DNA of 8,594 bases from Anaerolineales bacterium (GTDB lineage Bacteria; Chloroflexota; Anaerolineae; Anaerolineales; VGOW01). Shown piece by piece: positions 1 through 5,382 of this stretch (within the stretch, counting starts at the first letter, position 1; every line of letters starts with the position of its first letter). Both the position numbers and the translations under genes were made by a program. The notes below the pieces were generated by a model that did not search any database, was not told where the DNA came from, and saw only the letters and a list, made by a program, of their open reading frames with translations. The stretch spans positions 1 through 8,594 of the forward strand of contig CAKKQG010000442.1 in NCBI GenBank assembly GCA_919901875.1, given 5' to 3'.

Positions 1-1
1 G

Positions 2-250
2 ATCACCGTCACCGTTGACTCCTTCCCTCAATATGTCCCGATCACGGTGACAGTCAGTTCATCACTCTCTAGCGTTGCCTGTCGGGTTGCCACAGGCGGG
101 TCGGGTTATCATGGCGTTAAGACCATTGTGTTCGCTATGCCGAGTGAGTGTCCATCTGGCACATTGCTTAGCGGTACGACGATCAGTGTCACCGTGACGA
201 CGGGCGATCCGCTTTACACAGTGAGTGGAAATGTGTCGGTGAATAAATAA
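2..250 (+). CDS. C-terminal fragment of an unidentified Thr/Val/Ser-rich, probably extracytoplasmic beta protein
   Basis: The frame is open from the left window edge to a TAA at 248-250, giving 82 visible residues, so the true start lies outside the window. A GTG at 47 is in frame but has no Shine-Dalgarno sequence and open frame continues upstream, so I do not take it as the start. The fragment is rich in alternating Thr/Val/Ser (ITVTV at the start, again near residue 14, and SVTVT near residue 63), which suggests beta strands of a surface or secreted protein. It has two cysteines (near residues 27 and 50) that could form a disulfide. The ITVTV-type strands are encoded by imperfect DNA repeats at 1-18, 40-57 and 181-199. 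I do not recognise the family. A surface adhesin-like or pilus-associated protein is possible but unproven. A strong terminator begins 31 nt after the stop, so this is the last gene of its transcript. Confidence 0.6.
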   Translation: MTVTVDSFPQYVPITVTVSSSLSSVACRVATGGSGYHGVKTIVFAMPSECPSGTLLSGTTISVTVTTGDPLYTVSGNVSVNK

Positions 251-281
251 TTTTGAACGCGAAGTGCAGTTGAATAAAACG

Positions 282-319
282 AAACATCCCGAAGATCAAT
301 TTGTCTTCGGGATGTTTTT
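282..319 (+). terminator. Strong intrinsic terminator, probably bidirectional
   Basis: A perfect 14-bp inverted repeat (282-295 pairs with 304-317) closes an 8-nt loop. It runs into a T tract at 315-319 on the + strand. Read on the - strand the same stem is followed by TTTCGTTTTATT, so it could also stop transcripts coming from the M28 peptidase gene. It lies between the convergent partial gene (ending at 250) and the peptidase (ending at 427). Confidence 0.88.
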
Positions 320-333
320 GTTCACTACTCAAG

Positions 334-423
334 CGTCATTGCGAGGAGCGTTCTTCGCGGAGCGGAACGAAGCAATCTCCGAGCGCAACCGAGATTGCTT
401 CGCGAAGAACGCTCGCAATGACG
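334..423. repeat. 90-bp palindromic dispersed repeat (CGTCATTGCGAG type)
   Basis: The termini are perfect 12-bp inverted repeats: CGTCATTGCGAG at 334-345 and its complement at 412-423. The outer arms continue (346-359 pairs with 401-414), with 3 extra nt (GAG) in the left arm. An inner 11-bp stem (369-379 with 391-401, core GAAGCAATCTC) closes an 11-nt loop. The whole element can therefore fold into one long hairpin on either strand. Sequences with CGTCATTGCGAG ends and GAAGCAATCTC cores are a familiar dispersed intergenic repeat in many bacterial genomes and give spurious peptides containing RHCEERS. It encodes no transposase, so it is MITE-like or REP-like at most. It ends 3 bp before the peptidase stop codon, so it forms part of that gene's 3' untranslated region. 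Confidence 0.85.
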
Positions 424-426
424 AGC

Positions 427-1614
427 CTATGCCTGATCGATCTTCTGCATAATCCCCCACGCCAAACGCTCCGATTTATCTAAGATGCCCGGGTCAACGT
501 TGTTGAAGTCGTCGCGCACGGTGTGAAAGAGCGGGGGCATTTTGGTTTTGGGATCGAAACTTAACAACCCCAATACTTTCTGCCCGTAGCGGGCGCAGAT
601 GGACATTTCTGAATATAAACCTTTGTAGTGAAACGGAGTCGCTTTGAGATCAGGATTTTCTTTCGCTACCCGCTCGGCAAACTCAATCAATCGGCTTTCA
701 GATTTAAAGGGCAATAACACGGTTTCGCTGACGACGTAATTGACGTCCGAATTTTTTCCGCCGATGTTGTCCAACACCAAATAGTCCGCATTCGGCAGTT
801 CACTGGCGTGACGCTTGATCCAATCGCGCGCGCCGTAACATCCCACTTCTTCGCAACCGGTATTGATCAAATAGACATCGGTCTTGGCGAGTGGCTCTTT
901 CTTTAATCGCTCGGCGAGTCCTAACACCGCCGCCGCGCCGGTGGCATTATCGTTGCCGCCTTTGACGTAAGGGGTGAACTCCGGTTGAACGGTGAAGATC
1001 AAGCCGACCAACGGGATGACGGCGACACCGAGGGCGATGGTTCGTAATAATGGATCGGGGTTGAAGATTCCGATCAGGAACAAAACAGTTAACGCCACGA
1101 CGGCAACCGCGGCGAGTGTGGTGAGGATTTGGAAAATTTGCCACAACGTCGGTGTCTGCATCGCCAACGCCGTGCGGTGCGTGTCTACGTGACCCATGAT
1201 CACGATGCGCCGCGTCGCTTCATTTTTAGCTTTCGCCACCGCCCACACGTTTTGGCTTTTCTCGGCGGGCATTAACCAGACGAGCGGGTTGTCGCGATGC
1301 GTCATCTCTAAAAAGAACGAGATGGCGGTGAACAGACCGATGAACGAAGCGGCAATCGCGCCTGCCGAAAAGTTTTGGGTCTGCCCGATGCCGTAGAAGA
1401 TCAACGTGGCGAAGATGATCAACGACAACGCAATCGTGTAAGGCATCCAGCCCGAGACGGGCGAATAGAATTCTTCGTGGTGTGTTTCGTAACCAAAACT
1501 CTCGAGCGTCTGTTTGCAATACTCGTGCGCTTCTTTCTCTTTGGGCGTGGTGCTGCCCCGCGCGCCAATGGTGGAAGAAAAATGTTCAACGTGTTTGAGA
1601 GTGTTTTCGCTCAT
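427..1614 (-). CDS. Membrane-embedded M28-family zinc metallopeptidase
   Basis: A 395-residue protein predicted to hydrolyse peptides with a two-zinc M28 aminopeptidase-type centre. Visible metal and catalytic residues are H142 and D144 (GHVDTH), D222 (GGNDNATG), E255-E256 (CEEVG), D282 (LDNIG) and H364 (FHTVRDDF), the full M28 set in the right order. There is no signal peptide. Four hydrophobic segments lie near 58-76, 82-102, 160-183 and 190-209, as two helical hairpins. The second hairpin sits between the first and second metal motifs, which are normally close together. The hydrophilic parts would then all lie on one side of the membrane; Arg/Lys-rich stretches near 127-136 suggest the cytoplasm (inference). 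The ATG at 1614 is followed by a normal family N-terminus; upstream there is only a weak GAG as ribosome site and a TATAAT box 30 nt away. The gene is monocistronic and convergent with the partial gene at 2-250. The substrate is unknown. Confidence 0.88.
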   Translation of the reverse strand: MSENTLKHVEHFSSTIGARGSTTPKEKEAHEYCKQTLESFGYETHHEEFYSPVSGWMPYTIALSLIIFATLIFYGIGQTQNFSAGAIAASFIGLFTAISFFLEMTHRDNPLVWLMPAEKSQNVWAVAKAKNEATRRIVIMGHVDTHRTALAMQTPTLWQIFQILTTLAAVAVVALTVLFLIGIFNPDPLLRTIALGVAVIPLVGLIFTVQPEFTPYVKGGNDNATGAAAVLGLAERLKKEPLAKTDVYLINTGCEEVGCYGARDWIKRHASELPNADYLVLDNIGGKNSDVNYVVSETVLLPFKSESRLIEFAERVAKENPDLKATPFHYKGLYSEMSICARYGQKVLGLLSFDPKTKMPPLFHTVRDDFNNVDPGILDKSERLAWGIMQKIDQA

Positions 1615-1643
1615 AGCAAGCCTCGGGTGAATTGATTTTGAAA

Positions 1644-1649
1644 ATTATA
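1644..1649 (-). promoter_or_regulatory. Putative -10 box for the M28 peptidase gene
   Basis: On the - strand this reads TATAAT, a perfect consensus, 29 nt upstream of the peptidase ATG at 1614. No convincing -35 hexamer is present at 16-18 nt spacing; that interval falls in the C/A-rich complement of the G/T-rich leader of the divergent channel gene. It is supported by the hexamer alone. Confidence 0.5.
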
Positions 1650-1650
1650 C

Positions 1651-1757
1651 ATTGGTTGTTAGATGATTGGGTGGTTGGGTTGTTAGGTAGTTGGGTGGTT
1701 GGAGATTAGAGATTTGGAGTTTGGGATTTGGGATTTGGGTTTTTGGGATTTTGTTTT
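1651..1757 (+). repeat. G/T-rich degenerate repeat leader with a predicted G-quadruplex
   Basis: The spacer between the divergent peptidase and channel genes is almost pure G, T and A on the + strand. It is built from degenerate units of the TTGGGTGG and GGGATTT type. Four GGG runs at 1723-1725, 1730-1732, 1737-1739 and 1745-1747, separated by loops of 4, 4 and 5 nt, satisfy the usual rule for an intramolecular G-quadruplex. This lies 19 nt upstream of the channel start codon on the non-template strand, so it could fold in the DNA or in the mRNA leader. No recognisable -35/-10 pair or Shine-Dalgarno sequence for the channel gene is visible here. Confidence 0.6.
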
Positions 1758-1765
1758 TTTGATTT

Positions 1766-3283
1766 ATGATTGTCCTCATGGTTCTCACTCAAGAATTGAT
1801 CCTTGATATCGGGCAGGCGGTTGCCTTGGGGTTGGGCGTGGCGCTGCTGTTGTGGTTGTTTAAAGGCTACACGGTGATACGCCGAGTCCGCGTCACCGTG
1901 GTATTAGGATTGATCGCTTTCATCGCTTATCTCATCATCCACGACTCGGGGATTCTCAATGCAGAAGCTTTCGCGCGCGCGTCCGCCGCCGCAGGCATTC
2001 TCCTCGCTGTTCATCTTGCGACTCAACTGATCGATCTGGTGATCTGGGAAGGTTTCCTTGCTCACCGTCGTCATATTGCCGTGCCGCGCTTATTGGTAGA
2101 TTTATTTAACTTTGCCGCGCTGGTGGCAACGGCGCTGCTTCTACTCAATCGCGTATTTGAAGTTGATCTCAGCGGGCTATTAGTCACTTCCACAGTTTTA
2201 TCGGCGGTGTTGGGTCTTGCTCTGCAAGATATGTTGGGCAACGTCATCGCCGGCATTGCTTTGCAATTGGAGCGACCTTTTGAAGTGGGCGACTGGGTGA
2301 AGGTCAGCGGTCAAGAAGGGCAAGTGCGGCAAGTGAATTGGCGCACGTTGACTTTGCACACGCGCGATAATCACAACATCTTTTTGCCGAATGCCAACGC
2401 CGCGCGTCAGGACATCACAAACTTTTCGCGCCCGACGCCGTTGCAGCGTCAGCACGTCAAAGTTAATTTGAACTATCACGATGCGCCCAGTATCGTGAAG
2501 GATGTATTGAAACGCGCCGTCATGGAAGCCGAAGGCGTCTTGATCGATCCCGCGCCGGAAGTTGTGATCCATGAGTTTGGCGATTATGCGATCCACTATA
2601 TTGTGTATTACTGGATTGATGATTACGCCCGCGTGATTCAAATCAACGATGCGGTCTTGCACCGTGTGTGGTACGGACTCAGCCGCGCCGCGCTTTCCAT
2701 TCCCTACCCATCTCAGCATCTCACCTTGAGGCAGTTGTCGGATGATTATGAAGCCCAAGTGCAAGAGCGTCTGCGCCGCGAAGTGTTTAGAGAGTTGCGT
2801 GGGTTAGATGTCTTTTCGCCGTTAAGCGATACACAGATCGAATCGCTGGCGCATAATTCTGTCATTCACCGCTATTCGGCAGGCGAAGTGCTGGTGCGGC
2901 AGGGTGAGGCCGGCGATTCGTTGTTCACAATTAAAAGCGGCAAAGTGCGAGTGGATGTGCGTGACGACAAAGAACGCATGACAACAGTGGATACGATTGA
3001 AGCCGATGGATTCTTTGGCGAGATGAGTTTGCTTACCGGCGAACCGCGTTCTGCTTCGATCATCGCCGAGACCGAGACTGAAGTAGTGGTGGTGGACAAA
3101 GCGGCATTTGCCGAAGTGTTGAAGAGCGATTCGAATCTGCCCGACGCACTCTCGCGCGAACTGAATCAGCGCTTGCAGAACGCCGTCGTGCGCGCCTCGG
3201 TGCGGGCAACCGCTGTTCGCCTCAAGCATGATGATCAACAGACGGCGTTAATCAAGCGGATTAGAGGATTCTTTAAATTATGA
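1766..3283 (+). CDS. MscS-type mechanosensitive channel with a C-terminal cyclic-nucleotide-binding domain
   Basis: A 505-residue inner-membrane channel. Hydrophobic helices lie near 15-33, 42-58, 72-95 and 107-128. The pore helix and first beta segment (about 134-190) show the MscS signature: small residues and Gly (SAVLGLALQDMLGNVIAG), then ERPFEVGDWV. The MscS beta/alpha-beta vestibule follows to about 325. Residues 345-455 form a cyclic-nucleotide-binding domain with the phosphate-binding cassette at 416-431; E419 and R428 match the residues that contact the cyclic phosphate and ribose. Known proteins of this architecture (the bCNG group of the MscS superfamily) are reported to be gated mainly by ligand rather than tension; that this one responds to cAMP or cGMP is inference. 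The start is uncertain: ATG at 1766 and ATG at 1778 are both possible, and neither has a ribosome-binding site. It is transcribed alone and is convergent with the aldo/keto reductase. Confidence 0.9.
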   Translation: MIVLMVLTQELILDIGQAVALGLGVALLLWLFKGYTVIRRVRVTVVLGLIAFIAYLIIHDSGILNAEAFARASAAAGILLAVHLATQLIDLVIWEGFLAHRRHIAVPRLLVDLFNFAALVATALLLLNRVFEVDLSGLLVTSTVLSAVLGLALQDMLGNVIAGIALQLERPFEVGDWVKVSGQEGQVRQVNWRTLTLHTRDNHNIFLPNANAARQDITNFSRPTPLQRQHVKVNLNYHDAPSIVKDVLKRAVMEAEGVLIDPAPEVVIHEFGDYAIHYIVYYWIDDYARVIQINDAVLHRVWYGLSRAALSIPYPSQHLTLRQLSDDYEAQVQERLRREVFRELRGLDVFSPLSDTQIESLAHNSVIHRYSAGEVLVRQGEAGDSLFTIKSGKVRVDVRDDKERMTTVDTIEADGFFGEMSLLTGEPRSASIIAETETEVVVVDKAAFAEVLKSDSNLPDALSRELNQRLQNAVVRASVRATAVRLKHDDQQTALIKRIRGFFKL

Positions 3284-3330
3284 AGGATGAAAAGATTTTT
3301 TCATAATTCATCCTTCTTCCTTCATCCTTT
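3282..3330. repeat. Polypurine/polypyrimidine inverted and direct repeats after the channel gene
   Basis: GAAGGATGAA at 3282-3291, overlapping the channel stop codon, has its perfect complement at 3307-3316. A second TTCATCCTT copy follows at 3321-3329. A smaller hairpin (TGAAAA 3288-3293 with TTTTCA 3298-3303) lies inside. It could act as a weak transcript end for the channel gene, but no T tract follows the larger stem, so I call it a repeat rather than a terminator. Confidence 0.5.
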
Positions 3331-3360
3331 GCCTTATGATCTCTTTCACTCACAAAATGT

Positions 3361-3563
3361 GACACTCGACCATTACATTCCCCACCTGCTTGCACTACCA
3401 TACAGTTACAAGCCGCACCCTGAACCGCTTGGCGACGAGAGCCAACAATTTCCGTAAGGATACTCGGAGTGTCTAGTTCGGCCCCCTCGTGGCTCCCGAC
3501 TCAACTCCAAATTTTTATAGTGGGTTCTCCGGTTCGCTGCCTTCATGGGCAGCGGTTTGTTTT
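3361..3563 (+). ncRNA. Candidate structured non-coding RNA ending in an intrinsic terminator
   Basis: This gene-free stretch between convergent genes has more ordered complementarity than its surroundings. Helix 3422-3427 with 3530-3535 encloses three hairpins. The first is 3429-3433 with 3441-3445 (7-nt loop GACGAGA). The second is 3451-3453 with 3458-3460, closing a GTAA (GNRA) tetraloop. The third is 3466-3473 with 3498-3508, with inner stem 3480-3483 with 3491-3494 (7-nt loop CCCTCGT). The first and third loops are complementary over 5 nt (ACGAG with CTCGT), so a kissing interaction is possible. A perfect alternative 7-bp pairing, 3361-3367 with 3467-3473, would exclude the third hairpin. 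The outer helix abuts the terminator at 3535-3563. TATGAT at 3335-3340 could be a -10 box, but no -35 is visible. It matches no RNA family I can recall; 5S, tRNA, tmRNA, SRP and 6S hallmarks are absent. All pairings were found by eye and some will be chance. Confidence 0.25.
3535..3563 (+). terminator. Intrinsic terminator
   Basis: A 7-bp GC-rich stem (CGCTGCC 3535-3541 with GGCAGCG 3548-3554) closes a 6-nt loop and is followed by GTTTGTTTT (T tract 3556-3563). The orientation is + strand only, because no T tract follows it on the - strand. It lies about 250 nt after the channel stop codon, so it ends either a long channel 3' UTR or a separate small RNA. Confidence 0.75.
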
Positions 3564-3584
3564 AAATGGCTGGTGGCAGATAGC

Positions 3585-3605
3585 AAATGGCAAATGGCGA
3601 ATGGC
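3585..3605. repeat. 7-bp tandem repeat, AAATGGC x3
   Basis: AAATGGC occurs at 3585-3591 and 3592-3598, and GAATGGC at 3599-3605; an isolated AAATGGC also lies at 3564-3570. It is non-coding and lies between the terminator and the 3' end of the aldo/keto reductase. Confidence 0.75.
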
Positions 3606-3619
3606 ATGTCGCGTATTGT

Positions 3620-3649
3620 GTATCACGCATCACGTATCACGCATCACGC
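3620..3649. repeat. 7-bp tandem repeat, (GTATCAC GCATCAC) x2
   Basis: Two perfect 14-bp copies lie at 3620-3633 and 3634-3647. Each is made of two 7-bp variants, GTATCAC and GCATCAC. The array ends 13 bp before the stop codon of the reductase (on the opposite strand), so it falls in that gene's 3' untranslated region. A slippage-prone simple repeat is the plain reading. Confidence 0.8.
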
Positions 3650-3662
3650 CATCTCCCATCCC

Positions 3663-4640
3663 CTACTTCGGCTTGTTCCCCAAAACTTTTTCAATCCGTT
3701 CCATCACGTCCGGCGTGATCTTTTCTACAAACTGAAGCGCTTTCATATTGTCGTGGACTTGCGCCACACGACTCGCACCTGTGATGACCGTGCTGACATT
3801 CGGATTCTTCAAACACCAGGCAATCGCCAACTGCGCCATAGAACATCCCAAATCTTTCGCAATCGGCGCCAAGTTTTTGACGATCTCGATTCGTTGCGGC
3901 GTGATCACATTTTCCTGCAACCACTCGTAACCTTTCAACGCGGCGCGGCTGTCGGTGGGGATGCCGTCGTTGTACTTGCCGGTCAACAACCCGCTGGCGA
4001 GCGGACTCCAGATCGTCGCCCCCAACCCGATCTCTTTATACAATCGCGCATATTCTTTCTCTACTCGATCACGGTGCAGCATGTTGTAGTGCGGCTGTTC
4101 CATCTGCGGCTTGTGTAAACTATATTTGTCGGCGATGTGCCACGCCTGCAAGATCGAGTCCGCGCTCCATTCCGACGTTCCCCAATACAACGCTTTGCCC
4201 TGCGTGATGATGTCGTGCATTGCCCGCACCGTTTCTTCAATCGGCGTTTCGGGGTCGGCGCGGTGGCAGAAGATCAAATCCACATAATCCATTTGCAACC
4301 GCTTCAACGATCCATCAATCGCCTCCATCAGATATTTGCGCGACAGACGGTTCTTCTCATTAGGACCATCGTTCAAGCCCCAGAAAAATTTTGTCGAGAT
4401 GACATAACTTGATCTGCGCCATCCGGCTTTCTTCAACACCTGCCCCATGATCGTTTCCGACATCCCCAGGGCATATGCTTCGGCGTTGTCGAAAAAATTC
4501 ACGCCCGCATCGTAAGCGGCGGTCATACATTCCAATGCCAATTTATCGTCCACTTGATTGTGGAACGTAACCCACGATCCAAACGACAACTCACTCAGGC
4601 GCAAGCCCGAATTGCCCAGACGACGATAATTCATAGTCAC
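3663..4640 (-). CDS. Aldo/keto reductase of the K+-channel beta-subunit-like (AKR6) group
   Basis: A 325-residue NADPH-dependent oxidoreductase with a (beta/alpha)8 fold, predicted cytoplasmic. The complete catalytic tetrad is visible: D51, Y56, K84 and H126. From memory the sequence follows animal Kv-beta proteins closely along its length: GSWVTF near 21-26, WRRSS at 74-78, WGTSEWS at 153-159, [13 protein letters not shown] at 211-223, [10 protein letters not shown] near 270-279, and LGNKP at the end. Kv-beta has Asn where this protein has H126. The substrate is unknown, probably small aldehydes or ketones (family knowledge). The start is GTG at 4640, because GAGGAG lies 6 nt upstream of it; the ATG at 4634 (third codon) would sit 12 nt away. 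The gene stands alone, is divergent from the Uma2-lipA operon, and ends in a repeat-filled spacer opposite the channel gene. Confidence 0.92.
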   Translation of the reverse strand: MTMNYRRLGNSGLRLSELSFGSWVTFHNQVDDKLALECMTAAYDAGVNFFDNAEAYALGMSETIMGQVLKKAGWRRSSYVISTKFFWGLNDGPNEKNRLSRKYLMEAIDGSLKRLQMDYVDLIFCHRADPETPIEETVRAMHDIITQGKALYWGTSEWSADSILQAWHIADKYSLHKPQMEQPHYNMLHRDRVEKEYARLYKEIGLGATIWSPLASGLLTGKYNDGIPTDSRAALKGYEWLQENVITPQRIEIVKNLAPIAKDLGCSMAQLAIAWCLKNPNVSTVITGASRVAQVHDNMKALQFVEKITPDVMERIEKVLGNKPK

Positions 4641-4646
4641 AATGTT

Positions 4647-4652
4647 CTCCTC
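4647..4652 (-). promoter_or_regulatory. Shine-Dalgarno site deciding the GTG start of the aldo/keto reductase
   Basis: On the - strand this reads GAGGAG (part of AAGAGGAGA), with 6 nt to GTG at 4640 and 12 nt to ATG at 4634. The spacing favours the GTG. Confidence 0.75.
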
Positions 4653-4668
4653 TTGATAAAGTATGGCG

Positions 4669-4674
4669 ATTATA
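4669..4674 (-). promoter_or_regulatory. Putative -10 box for the aldo/keto reductase
   Basis: On the - strand this is a perfect TATAAT, 28 nt upstream of the GTG start. No good -35 is seen at 16-18 nt; the best 16-nt-spaced hexamer is TTCGGT. It lies only 7 nt from the -35 of the opposing operon promoter, so the two promoters may compete for polymerase (inference). Confidence 0.55.
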
Positions 4675-4681
4675 CTCGTTA

Positions 4682-4710
4682 CTGACTCAAACCGAATTTT
4701 GTCGTAGAAT
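4682..4710 (+). promoter_or_regulatory. Putative promoter of the Uma2-lipA operon
   Basis: CTGACT (4682-4687, 4 of 6 matches to TTGACA) and TAGAAT (4705-4710, 5 of 6 to TATAAT) are separated by 17 nt. They sit 21 nt upstream of the operon's first start codon. The match is fair and the position right, in a 91-nt divergent spacer. Confidence 0.5.
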
Positions 4711-4717
4711 CTTCTCT

Positions 4718-4723
4718 AAGGAG
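4718..4723 (+). promoter_or_regulatory. Shine-Dalgarno site deciding the ATG start of the Uma2-family gene
   Basis: AAGGAG is followed after 8 nt by ATG at 4732. The in-frame GTG at 4726 is only 2 nt away and so is not the start. Confidence 0.8.
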
Positions 4724-4731
4724 AAGTGATT

Positions 4732-5382
4732 ATGACTACCCTTGCGAACCCCCCCGTCCGTCGCGTTGAAACAGTGGAGATGGAACCGCCGAAGCGCTAC
4801 AACCACTCCGACTTTTTGCGTCTCGCGCCTGAAGACACCAAAGCCGAATTGATAGATGGAGAGATCATCCTTATGCCCACGCCGTCTCACATTCATGAAA
4901 GATTGCAAGTGTTTCTTATCAAAGTCATTGGTTTGTTTGTGGATTGCTTTAGATTAGGTCAAGTGCTTGGCTCTCGCACCGCTGTCCATATCTCCGAAGT
5001 GGATACCTACGAGCCGGACATTTTGTTTGTTAGCCGTGAGCGTGAGCATATTATTCAAGAACGTGAAGTGACTGCTGCGCCCGACTTGGTAATTGAGATT
5101 CTCTCCGGCAGCACGGCGCACCATGATCGCGGGCGGAAGCGCGAGAACTACGCCAGAGCGGGCGTGCGCGAACTTTGGATCATCGATCCTTATGGCGCGG
5201 CAGGCACACAGTTTTATCAACGACAAGGGAATGAGTTAATTGAAGTTGCGCCCGTGAATGGAATCATTCATTCCATCGCTTTATCCAATTTCAAACTTAA
5301 TGTCAATTGGCTTTGGGCTAATGAAAAGGATCAATTACCTAACCCAATGGATGTATTGAAAGAACTCGGAGTTAAAATTTAA
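4732..5382 (+). CDS. Uma2-family (DUF820) predicted PD-(D/E)XK endonuclease
   Basis: A 216-residue predicted nuclease of unknown target. The Uma2/DUF820 pattern is clear: E39 in AELIDGEI, D96 in [10 protein letters not shown]122 in PDLVIEILS, then a [21 protein letters not shown] block (132-152, with K136), which together give the restriction-endonuclease-like active site. Residues after about 195 form a short acidic tail ([12 protein letters not shown]). This family is greatly expanded in Cyanobacteria and Chloroflexota as stand-alone genes. It is often annotated as a nuclease, but a biological role has not been settled to my knowledge. No methylase or toxin-antitoxin partner lies next to it. 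It is the first gene of the operon, and its TAA overlaps the lipA ATG by one nucleotide. Confidence 0.85.
   Translation: MTTLANPPVRRVETVEMEPPKRYNHSDFLRLAPEDTKAELIDGEIILMPTPSHIHERLQVFLIKVIGLFVDCFRLGQVLGSRTAVHISEVDTYEPDILFVSREREHIIQEREVTAAPDLVIEILSGSTAHHDRGRKRENYARAGVRELWIIDPYGAAGTQFYQRQGNELIEVAPVNGIIHSIALSNFKLNVNWLWANEKDQLPNPMDVLKELGVKI

Noticed and set aside
264..483. Short + strand open frames across the palindrome, with peptides containing RHCEERS or FAERNEAIS
   Set aside because: They read through the terminator and the dispersed repeat; these peptides are typical artefacts of this repeat and have no start signal.
2198..2764. A 188-residue open frame antisense to the channel gene (and a 138-residue one at 2822-3238)
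   Set aside because: They are shadows of a clear MscS/CNB coding frame, with His/Ile/Val-rich nonsense composition and no ribosome-binding site.
3422..3563. tRNA, 5S rRNA, tmRNA, SRP or 6S RNA, or a known riboswitch
   Set aside because: No T-arm consensus, CCA end, 5S core, SRP GGAAG loop, 6S bubble or riboswitch core I know could be found; only generic hairpins remain.
3535..3563. Terminator for the aldo/keto reductase on the - strand
   Set aside because: Read on the - strand, the stem is followed by AACCGG and not a T tract.
3620..3649. CRISPR-like array
   Set aside because: The units are 7 bp and directly abutting with no spacers, so it is a simple tandem repeat.
3489..4118. A 209-residue + strand open frame starting in the spacer and running antisense into the reductase
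   Set aside because: Most of it is the complement of strong aldo/keto reductase sequence, and its start lies inside the candidate RNA and terminator.
4726..4731. GTG start two codons earlier for the Uma2-family gene
   Set aside because: It is only 2 nt from the Shine-Dalgarno sequence, whereas ATG at 4732 has 8-nt spacing.
4732..5382. Restriction-modification or toxin-antitoxin module
   Set aside because: The Uma2-family gene has no methylase, specificity or antitoxin partner next to it; its neighbours are lipA and the reductase.
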